A stretch of 64,000 bases of DNA. It comes from an uncultured bacterium. GTDB taxonomy: Bacteria > Actinomycetota > Coriobacteriia > Coriobacteriales > Coriobacteriaceae. Positions 8,335-16,011 of the stretch are shown in pieces (position 1 is the first letter of the stretch; every line of letters begins with the position of its first letter). A model generated the notes under the pieces. The model searched no databases. It was not told the DNA's origin and saw only the letters and a program-made list of their open reading frames with translations. The stretch spans positions 71,406 through 135,405 of the forward strand of contig CAJMMN010000005.1 of assembly GCA_905214525.1 (NCBI GenBank), read 5' to 3'. The translations under genes and the position numbers were made by a program.

Positions 8335-9534
8335 ATGGCTTCATCCCCGAGCTACATACCGTATCTATGCGTGGCAGCGGCGGCCTTTATCACGACCTTC
8401 CTCACGGTGCCCCTGGTCAAGCGCTTGGCAATTAAGCTCGACGCCGTCGACTATCCTTCTAAGCGCCGCATTAACACCAAGCCCATCCCGCGTTTGGGCG
8501 GAACGGCGGTGTTTTTGGGCCTGGTCGTTGCCTGTATTGTGCAAATCCTAGGCACCTGGTACCTGGGTTGGCCGCCCGTTTTGGTGCCCCACCCCCGTCT
8601 GCACATCAGCTACCCCATACTTGCGCTTTCTTTTACCGTCATCTTTGCGACCGGCGCTATCGACGACGTCTTCCAGCTCAAGCCCAAGCAAAAGCTAGCC
8701 GGACAGGTCCTCGCCGCGCTTATCGCCTGTATCGGCGGCCTGCGGATCGGCGTCATCGTCAACCCGTTTGCCCCCGGCGAAATCATGCTCGGATGGCTCG
8801 CCTACCCCATCACCGTGATCTATCTGGTGGCATTCACCAACATCATTAACCTCATCGACGGCCTCGACGGCTTGGCCACGGGCATCTGCGGCATCGCGTC
8901 GTTCACCATGTTTTCGATGGCCGTTCTCTCGGGCCGCATCGACGCCGCCGCGCTCTCCATTGCGCTCTTTGGCGCCTGTCTGGCCTTTTTGCGCTACAAC
9001 TTCAACCCCGCAAGCATCTTCTTGGGCGACTCGGGGTCGCTGCTTCTGGGCTTTGCGCTGGGCTCCATCTCGCTGCTCAACGTGAGCCGCACCGCCGCGC
9101 TCACCTCGCTCATCATCCCGCTCATCGTGACCGGCGTGCCCATCATCGATACGTTTAGCGCCATCGTGCGCCGCAAGTGCGCCCACATTAGCATTGGGCA
9201 GGCCGACAAGGGCCACATCCACCACCGCCTCATTCAAGAGGGTTACAACCAAAAGCAGGCCGTACTACTCATCTATGCCTGGTGCATCATGCTTTCGGCC
9301 GGCGCCGCCGCGATTAACCAGGTCGAAGTGCCCATGCGTGTGCTCATCTTTACCGTGCTCGCCATTGGCTCGGCGGCCTTTGCCAAGCACCTGCACCTGT
9401 TTGAACCCGTGCTACGCCACCATTACAACAAGCGCACGCATGAGGACGAGCTCGTCACCCCCGACGACCCCGCCTTTAAGCAGGAGGAGCAGGCAGCCGA
9501 GGAGCGCAAAGAAGAGCGCCACCACAAGCTCTAG
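8335..9534 (+). CDS. Undecaprenyl-phosphate GlcNAc-1-phosphate transferase, WecA/TagO-like
   Basis: A polytopic membrane enzyme of about 399 aa that moves a sugar-1-phosphate from a UDP-sugar to undecaprenyl phosphate, starting synthesis of a cell-wall glycopolymer. All family motifs are present: DD at residues 110-111, NIINLIDGLDG (Asn169-Asp178), FLGDSGS and the HIHHRL motif (about 294-299). Ten or more hydrophobic segments span the protein, and an acidic/basic tail (EEERKEERHH type) follows the last one. No strong ribosome site is seen. The ATG at 8335 is chosen because it starts the conserved region, but the frame is open from 8215 and a start at 8263 is possible. Confidence 0.88.
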   Translation: MASSPSYIPYLCVAAAAFITTFLTVPLVKRLAIKLDAVDYPSKRRINTKPIPRLGGTAVFLGLVVACIVQILGTWYLGWPPVLVPHPRLHISYPILALSFTVIFATGAIDDVFQLKPKQKLAGQVLAALIACIGGLRIGVIVNPFAPGEIMLGWLAYPITVIYLVAFTNIINLIDGLDGLATGICGIASFTMFSMAVLSGRIDAAALSIALFGACLAFLRYNFNPASIFLGDSGSLLLGFALGSISLLNVSRTAALTSLIIPLIVTGVPIIDTFSAIVRRKCAHISIGQADKGHIHHRLIQEGYNQKQAVLLIYAWCIMLSAGAAAINQVEVPMRVLIFTVLAIGSAAFAKHLHLFEPVLRHHYNKRTHEDELVTPDDPAFKQEEQAAEERKEERHHKL

Positions 9535-9704
9535 GGCAAGCTGCCGAGAATGTGCCAAGGCACCGTTAGCCAAGCGCGGCCGCGCCGCACCCATCGCACA
9601 TGCCGCACCACGCGCGTCCCTCTCCCGCCCCTCGCCTACTTACGCACCGCCTCTCTAATAAACACGCTATCATCTTGACCCATGAACATACGTTAGGAGC
9701 AATC

Positions 9705-10754
9705 ATGCCAAACGAGAACAGCTACGAAGTCGCGCTGCAAAAGAGCAACGCCATTCGCGAGGGCCTGGCCAAGACGCCCGAGAAGTTCACCATGCTCACC
9801 GGCGACCGCCCCACCGGCCGTCTGCACCTGGGCCACTACTTCGGTACCCTCAAGGGCCGCGTGGAGCTACAGAACATGGGTGCAAAGACCAACGTGCTCA
9901 TCGCCGACTATCAGGTCATCACCGACCGCGACACCACCGAGCACATCCAGGACAACGTGTACAACATGGTCATGGACTACCTTGCCTGCGGCATTGACCC
10001 CAACAAGACCATGATCTACGCGCACTCCGCCGTGCCCGCCGCCAACCAGCTCATGCTGCCGTTCCTGTCGCTGGTCTCCGAGGCCGAGCTGGCGCGCAAC
10101 CCCACCGTCAAGGCCGAGATGGAGGCCTCGGGCCACGAGCTCACCGGCCTTCTGCTCACCTACCCGGTGCATCAGGCCTGCGACATCCTGTTCTGCAAGG
10201 GCAACGTCGTGCCCGTCGGCCGCGACCAGCTGCCGCACATCGAGCTCACCCGCACCATCGCCCGCCGCTTTAACAACCGCTACGGCAAGGTGTTCCCCGA
10301 GGTCGACGCGCTGCTGTCCGAGACCCCGCTGCTGCCGGGCCTGGACGGTCGCAAGATGAGCAAGAGCTACGGCAACGCCATCAACATCTCGATGACCGCC
10401 GAGGAAACGGCCAAACGCATCAAGAAGAGCCAGACCGACTCCGAGCGCATGATCACGTTCGATCCCGAGAACCGCCCCGGCGTGTCTGGCCTGCTTTCAA
10501 CAGCCGCCATCTGCACCGGCCGTTCCGAAGTCGAGATTGCCGAGGAGATTGGCATGGGCGGCTCCGGCCAGCTCAAGAAGTACGTGACCGAGGCCGTCAA
10601 CGAGTACTTCGCACCTATCCGCGAGCGTCGCCAGCGCTACGAGAACGATCTGGACTATGTGAAGGACGTCCTGCATGAGGGCAACCGTCGCGCCAATGAG
10701 ATCGCCGAGCAGACCCTGGCCGAGGTTCAGGACGCCATGGGCATGGTGTACTAG
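9705..10754 (+). CDS. trpS: Tryptophan-tRNA ligase
   Basis: Charges tRNA-Trp. The 349-aa class I synthetase has the HIGH-type motif HLGH at residues 41-44 and KMSKS at 217-221, with GDRPTGRLH before the first and GLDGRKMSKSYGN around the second. AGGAG lies 6 bases before the ATG at 9705. The frame is open upstream, but that part is low-complexity and lacks a ribosome site. A terminator follows 35 bases after the stop. Confidence 0.95.
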   Translation: MPNENSYEVALQKSNAIREGLAKTPEKFTMLTGDRPTGRLHLGHYFGTLKGRVELQNMGAKTNVLIADYQVITDRDTTEHIQDNVYNMVMDYLACGIDPNKTMIYAHSAVPAANQLMLPFLSLVSEAELARNPTVKAEMEASGHELTGLLLTYPVHQACDILFCKGNVVPVGRDQLPHIELTRTIARRFNNRYGKVFPEVDALLSETPLLPGLDGRKMSKSYGNAINISMTAEETAKRIKKSQTDSERMITFDPENRPGVSGLLSTAAICTGRSEVEIAEEIGMGGSGQLKKYVTEAVNEYFAPIRERRQRYENDLDYVKDVLHEGNRRANEIAEQTLAEVQDAMGMVY

Positions 10755-10789
10755 ACCGATTTGTTGGCTTGAGCTTTCGATTGCTTTAG

Positions 10790-10817
10790 GGCGGGCGCTA
10801 CGGCGTCCGCCTTTTTT
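10790..10817 (+). terminator. Intrinsic terminator after trpS
   Basis: A 9-bp stem GGCGGGCGC / GCGTCCGCC (one G-T pair) with a 4-base loop, then six T residues. Confidence 0.88.
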
Positions 10818-10859
10818 GGAGCCGGACCGCTTCAGCTCCATCCATCACACTCTCCCGAC

Positions 10860-11010
10860 AAACAGGAACAGGCCCGCCGGCAGTTAGCTGCCAGCGGGCC
10901 TGTTCCCGAAGTACACCGTTGAATCGCACAGAGGGGAGGGATGCGAATCAAACTCAACAGGGCAGGCTTTTTCATCGCCTATTGCCTGCTCCGTTGCTGA
11001 AACCAATATA
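10860..11010 (-). ncRNA. Structured intergenic element, possible small RNA on the - strand
   Basis: In the 393-base gap between trpS and the MGMT-like gene, the - strand carries two strong hairpins. One has arms CAACGGAGCAGGC and GCCTGCCCTGTTG around a 16-base loop (about 10950-10995). The other, at 10865-10906, has a 13-bp outer stem (GGAACAGGCCCGC) and a 5-bp inner stem, followed by a weak T-rich end TGTTTGTC. A TATATT (-10 like) lies upstream at 11005-11010. No ORF fits. It could be a small RNA with its terminator or merely a palindromic repeat. Confidence 0.3.
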
Positions 11011-11090
11011 GTTCACCGTGGCTTACTTTCTAGCGTCAAACTACCCCAACACACCTTCTCCATAAGTTAGCCCAGGTAAACCTGCAACGG

Positions 11091-11131
11091 AAAGCCACCA
11101 CAAAGGGGACAGGCGCCTTTGTGGTGGCTTT
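11091..11131. repeat. Repeat A, copy 2
   Basis: Arms AAAGCCACCACAAAGG and CCTTTGTGGTGGCTTT around a GGACAGG-containing loop, 17 bases past the stop of the MGMT-like gene. The outer arm bases differ from copy 1 but stay paired. Confidence 0.9.
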
Positions 11132-11147
11132 GACCACGGCAGAGCTG

Positions 11148-11468
11148 TTAGAGTCCAGCAGGCCAACGACAGGCGGCCAGATCAACATGCATGGGATCGG
11201 CAAACGTCACGCCCTCCCCCATTAAGAGCTCGCGCTGAGCATCGGGGCCGCCAAAGGCAAAGCCCTCACAGATACGGCCGTCGGCAAACACCACGCGATG
11301 ACAGGGAATTTGGCCAGGGCGCGGATTACTATGAAGGGCATACCCCACGTACCGCGCACTTCGTGGACGACCGGCAAGCAGTGCCACCTGACCATACGTG
11401 GCGACCATCCCCTCGGGGATCTGCTCGACCACCTCGTACACCCGATCAAAAAAGCCCTCAGACGCCAT
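11148..11468 (-). CDS. MGMT-family protein (O6-alkylguanine-DNA alkyltransferase-like, single domain)
   Basis: 106 aa, equal to the C-terminal DNA-binding and active-site domain of O6-methylguanine methyltransferases without the N-terminal domain. The active-site motif PCHRVV keeps the acceptor cysteine, so it may repair DNA rather than act as an alkyltransferase-like (Atl) sensor, which lacks that cysteine. The helix-turn-helix region ATYGQVALLAGRPRSARYVGYAL with its arginine finger is typical. GGGAG precedes the ATG at 11468. The longer open frame upstream runs into repeat A copy 3 and is not coding. It is bracketed by two repeat A copies. Confidence 0.82.
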   Translation of the reverse strand: MASEGFFDRVYEVVEQIPEGMVATYGQVALLAGRPRSARYVGYALHSNPRPGQIPCHRVVFADGRICEGFAFGGPDAQRELLMGEGVTFADPMHVDLAACRWPAGL

Positions 11469-11495
11469 TGCTCGCTCCCTTCCACCCGGAAAAGC

Positions 11496-11538
11496 ATAAA
11501 CCATCACAAAGGGGACAGGCACCTTTGTGATGGTTTAT
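11496..11538. repeat. Repeat A, copy 3
   Basis: Arms ATAAACCATCACAAAGG and CCTTTGTGATGGTTTAT. Compared with copy 1 a C-to-T change in one arm is matched by G-to-A in the other, so pairing is kept. It lies between the DegV stop and the MGMT-like start. Confidence 0.9.
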
Positions 11539-11548
11539 GGCAGGTCGG

Positions 11549-12403
11549 TTAGTTGGCGGGCTGGAAGAAGGCTACTGCCACGGCGCCGGGGCCAACGTGG
11601 GTTCCGATGGTGGCGCCGATGGTGTGAACGGGCAGTTCGCCCTCGGTGTGACCAGCCCACAGTGCCGCGCTGTCCTCGATATACTTCTTGAGCACCGCAT
11701 CCGAAAGACCCGTATAGCCGAGCGCCAGCGGCATGGAAAAGTCGATGCCGCCCGCCTTTTCGACCTTTTGGTTCAGCAGGTTGCGGCCGTTCTTGGAACC
11801 GCGCGCCTTGCCCAGCTGCACGATCAGACCGTCCTCGACAGCCACCACGGGCTTCACGTTGAGCAGCGTGCCCACGGCGCCGGCCGCAGCAGACAGACGA
11901 CCGCCGCGCACCAGGTACTCCAGCGTCTCGAGCAGGCCGATAACCACCACACGGTCGCGCACGGCCTCGACAGCCGCCGCGATCTGAGATGCACTGCGGC
12001 CCTCGTCCACCAAGCGCAGCGCATACTCGACCAGGACGCGCTCGCCCAGGGTGACGTTGTTGCTGTCTACCACGAACACGTCGCCACCTGGCGCCTCGGC
12101 AAGTGCGGTACGGGCACTCTGATTGGTGCCTGATAGCTTATCGCCCACGGTAATAATCACAGCCTCATCGCCGGCTTCACGAACCTTGGCAATCGCCTGC
12201 GAAAACGCGTACGGGTTGACCTGGCCGGTCTTGGGCAGCTCATCGCGCTCCACGAGCATCTCGTAAAAGCGTTGGTGATCGATATCGATGCCATCCATGT
12301 ACACATCGGTGCCAAAGGTGACGGACAGCGGCAAAACGGCCAGTGCCGGGTGCTCGGCCGGCGACATATCGCTTGCGGAATCGGTAATAATGCGGACGGA
12401 CAT
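11549..12403 (-). CDS. DegV-family fatty-acid-binding protein (paralogue 1)
   Basis: 284 aa. DegV (FakB-type) proteins bind a fatty acid and, with FakA kinase, can present it for phosphorylation. The N-terminal VRIITDSASD and the SGTNQSA segment correspond to the family's lipid-head-binding residues. LEYLVRGGRLS and the C-terminal IGATIGTHVGPGAVAVAFF complete the two-domain signature. AAGGA precedes the ATG at 12403. A MarR-family regulator lies just upstream on the same strand. A second DegV is at 62648. No fakA is seen here. Confidence 0.9.
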   Translation of the reverse strand: MSVRIITDSASDMSPAEHPALAVLPLSVTFGTDVYMDGIDIDHQRFYEMLVERDELPKTGQVNPYAFSQAIAKVREAGDEAVIITVGDKLSGTNQSARTALAEAPGGDVFVVDSNNVTLGERVLVEYALRLVDEGRSASQIAAAVEAVRDRVVVIGLLETLEYLVRGGRLSAAAGAVGTLLNVKPVVAVEDGLIVQLGKARGSKNGRNLLNQKVEKAGGIDFSMPLALGYTGLSDAVLKKYIEDSAALWAGHTEGELPVHTIGATIGTHVGPGAVAVAFFQPAN

Positions 12404-12522
12404 AGCGAATCCTTTCTTGCGCAGGTCCCGCGCAGGGAATTTTGACAGCAAGGCCCCGGCACGGTATACGCACTCAAACAGGACTATGCAGTTGTTAATT
12501 GGAAGCAAAAGCCTTGGCGGCC

Positions 12523-12972
12523 CTACAGCTCGCGCAGGGTGTTGAGAATCGTGCGCAGCGACGCATACATCTGCTCGCGCTGCTCCACACCCATAGCCTT
12601 ACCGGTGGTATCGAGCACTTCGTGGATGATGCGGTCGGCCTCGCTCATGCTCTCGCCACCCAGAGCGGTCAGGCGCACCGGAGCACGATACTTAACGGCG
12701 GCATCGCCCGAATCGTCGACCTCGACGTAGCCGCCCTCCTCCAGATGCGCGAGCGTACGCGAGACGGCGGCGCGGGTCACGCCTGCCATGCGAGCCAGGT
12801 CAGCACCAGTCAGGCCGTCCTTGCTGCGCTCAAGATAGTAAAGGCACATAACGTCGGAGCCCTTGAGGCCCAGCCTTGCGCCCTCGGATGTCTTAATGCG
12901 CTGAATCTCCTTGTAGAGCCCGCTGATCAGTCCGACAAAGTCCTCGAAACGTGTCTCGTCGTTCTGCTGCAT
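12523..12972 (-). CDS. MarR-family transcriptional regulator
   Basis: 149 aa with the MarR winged helix-turn-helix: LKGSDVMCLYYLERSKDGLTG, then DLARMAGVTRAAVSRTLAHLEEGGYVEV and a wing rich in charged residues. Such proteins usually repress neighbouring genes and respond to small ligands. The nearest candidate target is the downstream DegV gene (119 bases away), which suggests a lipid-related signal; this is inference. GAAAGG lies about 10 bases before the ATG at 12972. Confidence 0.88.
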   Translation of the reverse strand: MQQNDETRFEDFVGLISGLYKEIQRIKTSEGARLGLKGSDVMCLYYLERSKDGLTGADLARMAGVTRAAVSRTLAHLEEGGYVEVDDSGDAAVKYRAPVRLTALGGESMSEADRIIHEVLDTTGKAMGVEQREQMYASLRTILNTLREL

Positions 12973-13075
12973 GAGAGACGACCGCCTTTCGCTTGCATAA
13001 TGCTTATGGGTAAACATCTTAACCGTACCCAGCGGCCGCCAGCCCTGCACGACCTATTTGTTGACCCATCAACAT

Positions 13076-13115
13076 AAAAACCACCACAAAGGACAGGTAC
13101 CTTTGTGGTGGTTTT
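13076..13115. repeat. Repeat A, copy 4
   Basis: Arms AAAAACCACCACAAAGG and CCTTTGTGGTGGTTTT with a shorter loop (ACAGGTA). Located 26 bases past the stop of the B3/B4 gene. Confidence 0.88.
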
Positions 13116-13140
13116 GGGCATCAATAGGTTCTAGGCGCCG

Positions 13141-13860
13141 CTACAGGTCCACACAGGGATTGTCGCGGGTCACAAGCGTCTTAACGACAACCGTCGCCCC
13201 CAAATACCGCTCGAGCAGATCGGCAAGACGGTCGATGGCGGCCTGGCAGTCCTCCATTCGCTCGGGCTCCACGCACTCAATCGCCAGGAACGCGTCGGTC
13301 GAATCGTCGGACAGGGCCGTTCGAACGCCGTCGCGCCAGTTCCAGCAGCGGCACACGGCGCCCGCATCATCGATGTAGGCGAGCTCGCCGGGAAGCGTCG
13401 GGTCACCTGTCTCCTCGCCAAGCGGCAGAAACGCATCGCCACCGTCGGTCACCGCCAACCGCAGATCGCCCTCAATAGCATGTAGGTCCTCGCCTCCCAC
13501 GGGCAGCGCATAGGTCAGCGACACCGTGTTGTAGATGTCCACCGCGGGCGTAATGTGGCCCACAGGCTTGCCCTTAAGCACGCGCTTGAGCAAGTTCTCG
13601 ATCGAGCAGCGGGCGCCCTTTTTAGTCTTGAACAGACGGTACGCGTCGCGCCATGCTTTGACCGGTGCGTTCTCGCTGATAGTATCGCTGGTCAGATGAC
13701 GCTCCGCATCGATATTGGCGCGGTCGAGCAACGCGGCGATCGCATCCACGTCCTCCTGGGGAATCTGAGCCGCGGGCTTCATGCCCTTTACGACCACCAC
13801 ACCGACCGCTGCCTGCGGAAACAGCTCCCAGAATGAATCCTCAGCAATAAAGCCCTTCAT
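13141..13860 (-). CDS. B3/B4 tRNA-binding-domain protein
   Basis: 239 aa, resembling the stand-alone proteins that carry the B3/B4 editing-like domain of phenylalanyl-tRNA synthetase beta. The RCSIENLLKRVLKGKPVGHITPAVDIYNTVSL stretch is the recognisable core. Proposed roles are editing or binding of amino acids or nucleic acids; none is established for this protein. Start: a first ATG at 13875 encodes MKGAR, but its codons contain the GGGAG site serving the second ATG at 13860, so 13860 is chosen. A GAGGGCGC...GCGCCCTC hairpin (13891-13917) lies in the leader. Confidence 0.75.
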   Translation of the reverse strand: MKGFIAEDSFWELFPQAAVGVVVVKGMKPAAQIPQEDVDAIAALLDRANIDAERHLTSDTISENAPVKAWRDAYRLFKTKKGARCSIENLLKRVLKGKPVGHITPAVDIYNTVSLTYALPVGGEDLHAIEGDLRLAVTDGGDAFLPLGEETGDPTLPGELAYIDDAGAVCRCWNWRDGVRTALSDDSTDAFLAIECVEPERMEDCQAAIDRLADLLERYLGATVVVKTLVTRDNPCVDL

Positions 13861-14031
13861 ACGTGCTCCCTTCATCGTGCGCGCCCGAGCGAGGGCGCCT
13901 AAACAAAAAGCGCCCTCACGACGGCCACCTTCAAAGTCCTACGGTGCCGTCACAAGAACGCTTGCGCTGTCCCCATCCGGAGAAGGGGACGATATGTCAG
14001 GCGTATTGTAACCCGAGTCATCCACGCGAGC

Positions 14032-14070
14032 AAAACCACCACAAAGGTGCCTGTCCCCTTTTTGTGGTGG
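14032..14070. repeat. Repeat A, copy 5 (inverted loop orientation)
   Basis: AAAACCACCACAAAGG paired with a right arm that has an extra T run (CCTTTTTGTGGTGG). The loop reads TGCCTGTCC, as in copy 1. Located 20 bases past the pckA stop. Confidence 0.88.
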
Positions 14071-14089
14071 ATATGGACTCACAGCGAAG

Positions 14090-15760
14090 CTAGTGGCGAA
14101 GTCCCAGCAGCCCGCGGCCGCGATGACGGGCGTCGGCGTGTACTTGAGCGTGCGGACCGGCGGCCTTGACGGACTCGGGCAGGTGCGAGTACTTCTTCTC
14201 GAAGTTCTCCTCGAACATCACCGCCAGGTTGTGCGCTGCCTCGTCGTAGCGAGCGGTGCTCTGCCAGTACTGGCGCGGCACCAGAATGCCGTCGGGCACA
14301 CCGTGGCACGTGGTGGGAATGTCGACGTTAAAAATATCGTCGTGCAAGAACTCGCTGTCCTCGATGGTACCGTCGAGGGCGCGGGCCACCAGGGCGCGCG
14401 TGTAGGCCAGCTCGATGCGATGGCCCACGCCGTAGCCGCCGCCGATCCAGCCGGTGTTGACCAGGTACACACGCGTGCGGCCGTCGGCAATGCGCTCGCC
14501 GAGCATCTTGGCGTAAACCATGGGGTCGAGTGGCATAAACGGTTCGCCGAACAGCGAAGAGAACGTGGGCGTGGGCTCGGTGACGCCGACCTCGGTGCCG
14601 GGGATCTTGGCGGTGAAGCCCGTCACAAAGTGGTACATGGCGGCATCGGCCGTCAGGCGTGAGATGGGCGGCAACACACCAAAGGCGTCGCAGGTCAAAA
14701 ACAGCACGACGCTCGGAGTGGTGCCCATGCCCTTGGTCCACGCGTTGGGGATATGCTCAACGGGATAGGCCACGCGCGTGTTATGCGTGATCGAGACGTC
14801 ATCGTAGTTGGGCTTGCGATTCTCGTCGAGCACCACGTTTTCGCAAATGGCGCCAAAACGGACGGCGTTGAAGATCTCAGGCTCGTGGAACGCGTCCAGG
14901 CCCTCGCACTTGGCGTAGCAGCCGCCCTCGATGTTAAAGATGCCCATATCGGACCAACCGTGCTCGTCGTCGCCGATCAGCAGGCGCGCGGGGTTGGCCG
15001 AAAGCGTGGTCTTGCCGGTGCCCGACAGGCCAAAGAACACGGCGGTCTCATGCGTGACGGGATCCATGCTAGCCGAGCAGTGCATGGGCAGCACGTCGTC
15101 CTCGACGGGCAGCAAATAATTCATAACGCTAAAGATCGACTTTTTAATCTCGCCGGAGTAGCCGGTGCCGGCGACCAGAATCACGCGTTCCTGGAAATTG
15201 ATGACCACGGCGGCGCTGGAGTTGAGGCCCTTGATGGCAGGGTCGCACTGGTAACCGGGCGCTGCGAGCACGCAGAAGTCGGGCTCGCCGGTGCGCGCGA
15301 TTTCGCGGGCGAGCGGGCGGGCGAGCATCTGCTTAATAAAGAGTGCCTGGCTGGCACGCTCGCAGGCAACGAGCAGGCGACGCGTGTGGTTGCGGTCGGC
15401 GCCCGCCATGCCGCGGGTGACGAACACGTCGCGCTCGTTGAGATAGTCGACGATGCCGGCCTTGATGGCCTCATAGCTCTCGACGGACAGCGGGCGGTTG
15501 ACGGCGCCCCAGGCAATTTTGTCGTGGACATCGGGGGTGTCGACGATAAAGCGGTCATTGGGGGAACGGCCGGTACGCTCCCCCGTCTCGATCACCAGCG
15601 CGCCGTTGGATGCCATGCGGCCTTCTTCGCGGCGGATAGCGTGCTCGACGAGCTCCGCGGCGGGTAGATCGACCAGCAGACGGGGCTGATTCTCGGCGGG
15701 ATCTTCGACCAGCGTAATACCAAAGTTGGACAAAACATCTGCAGGGGTAACACCAGGCAT
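14090..15760 (-). CDS. pckA: Phosphoenolpyruvate carboxykinase (ATP)
   Basis: Interconverts oxaloacetate plus ATP and PEP plus CO2; in anaerobes it often runs toward oxaloacetate to gain ATP. Motifs: RTGRSPNDRF (residues 62-71), YSGEIKKS (about 201-208), P-loop GLSGTGKT (244-251) and LIGDDEHGW (261-269) for metal binding. At 556 aa it is slightly longer than the usual 530-540 because of a C-terminal tail ending RGRGLLGLRH. A strong AAAGGAGG site precedes the ATG at 15760. Two inverted repeats upstream are candidate operators. Confidence 0.96.
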   Translation of the reverse strand: MPGVTPADVLSNFGITLVEDPAENQPRLLVDLPAAELVEHAIRREEGRMASNGALVIETGERTGRSPNDRFIVDTPDVHDKIAWGAVNRPLSVESYEAIKAGIVDYLNERDVFVTRGMAGADRNHTRRLLVACERASQALFIKQMLARPLAREIARTGEPDFCVLAAPGYQCDPAIKGLNSSAAVVINFQERVILVAGTGYSGEIKKSIFSVMNYLLPVEDDVLPMHCSASMDPVTHETAVFFGLSGTGKTTLSANPARLLIGDDEHGWSDMGIFNIEGGCYAKCEGLDAFHEPEIFNAVRFGAICENVVLDENRKPNYDDVSITHNTRVAYPVEHIPNAWTKGMGTTPSVVLFLTCDAFGVLPPISRLTADAAMYHFVTGFTAKIPGTEVGVTEPTPTFSSLFGEPFMPLDPMVYAKMLGERIADGRTRVYLVNTGWIGGGYGVGHRIELAYTRALVARALDGTIEDSEFLHDDIFNVDIPTTCHGVPDGILVPRQYWQSTARYDEAAHNLAVMFEENFEKKYSHLPESVKAAGPHAQVHADARHRGRGLLGLRH

Positions 15761-15801
15761 GGGGCCTCCTTTAAAAACGCGACACGTGGACGCGACGCGC
15801 A

Positions 15802-15850
15802 CTTTACTCACGTAAAGCTCGTTGTACCCGATATGCAAAAACGTTTTTGC
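15802..15850 (-). promoter_or_regulatory. Two candidate operators upstream of pckA
   Basis: A perfect 16-bp palindrome GCAAAAACGTTTTTGC spans 15835-15850, and an inverted repeat CTTTAC-4-GTAAAG spans 15802-15817. They are centred 33 bases apart, about 50 and 82 bases upstream of the pckA start, a typical place for control of a central carbon gene. The binding proteins are unknown. Confidence 0.5.
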
Positions 15851-15900
15851 GGCAACGGCGAAGCGCCCGCCCAACGGTCAAAAATCGCACGCAAGCGGCC

Positions 15901-16010
15901 TAGTCATTGGAGACGTTCTTGAACAGGCAACATTCAAGGAGTGTCCCCGAATGCCGGCACTTAGGGACGTTCCCAAAGTGCCGGCACATAAGGAACGTCC
16001 CTAAGTGCCG
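15901..16010. repeat. Repeat B, copy 2 (extended)
   Basis: Starts with a TAGTCATTGGAGACGTTCTT unit, then GGAGTGTCCCC, then two GGGACGTTCC/GGAACGTCCC units separated by GTGCCGGCAC. It runs up to the lactate permease stop codon (16012-16014). Confidence 0.88.
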
Positions 16011-16011
16011 T

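Noticed and set aside
11148..11468. Atl (alkyltransferase-like) protein lacking the acceptor cysteine
   Set aside because: The PCHRV cysteine is present, so an Atl assignment is not supported.
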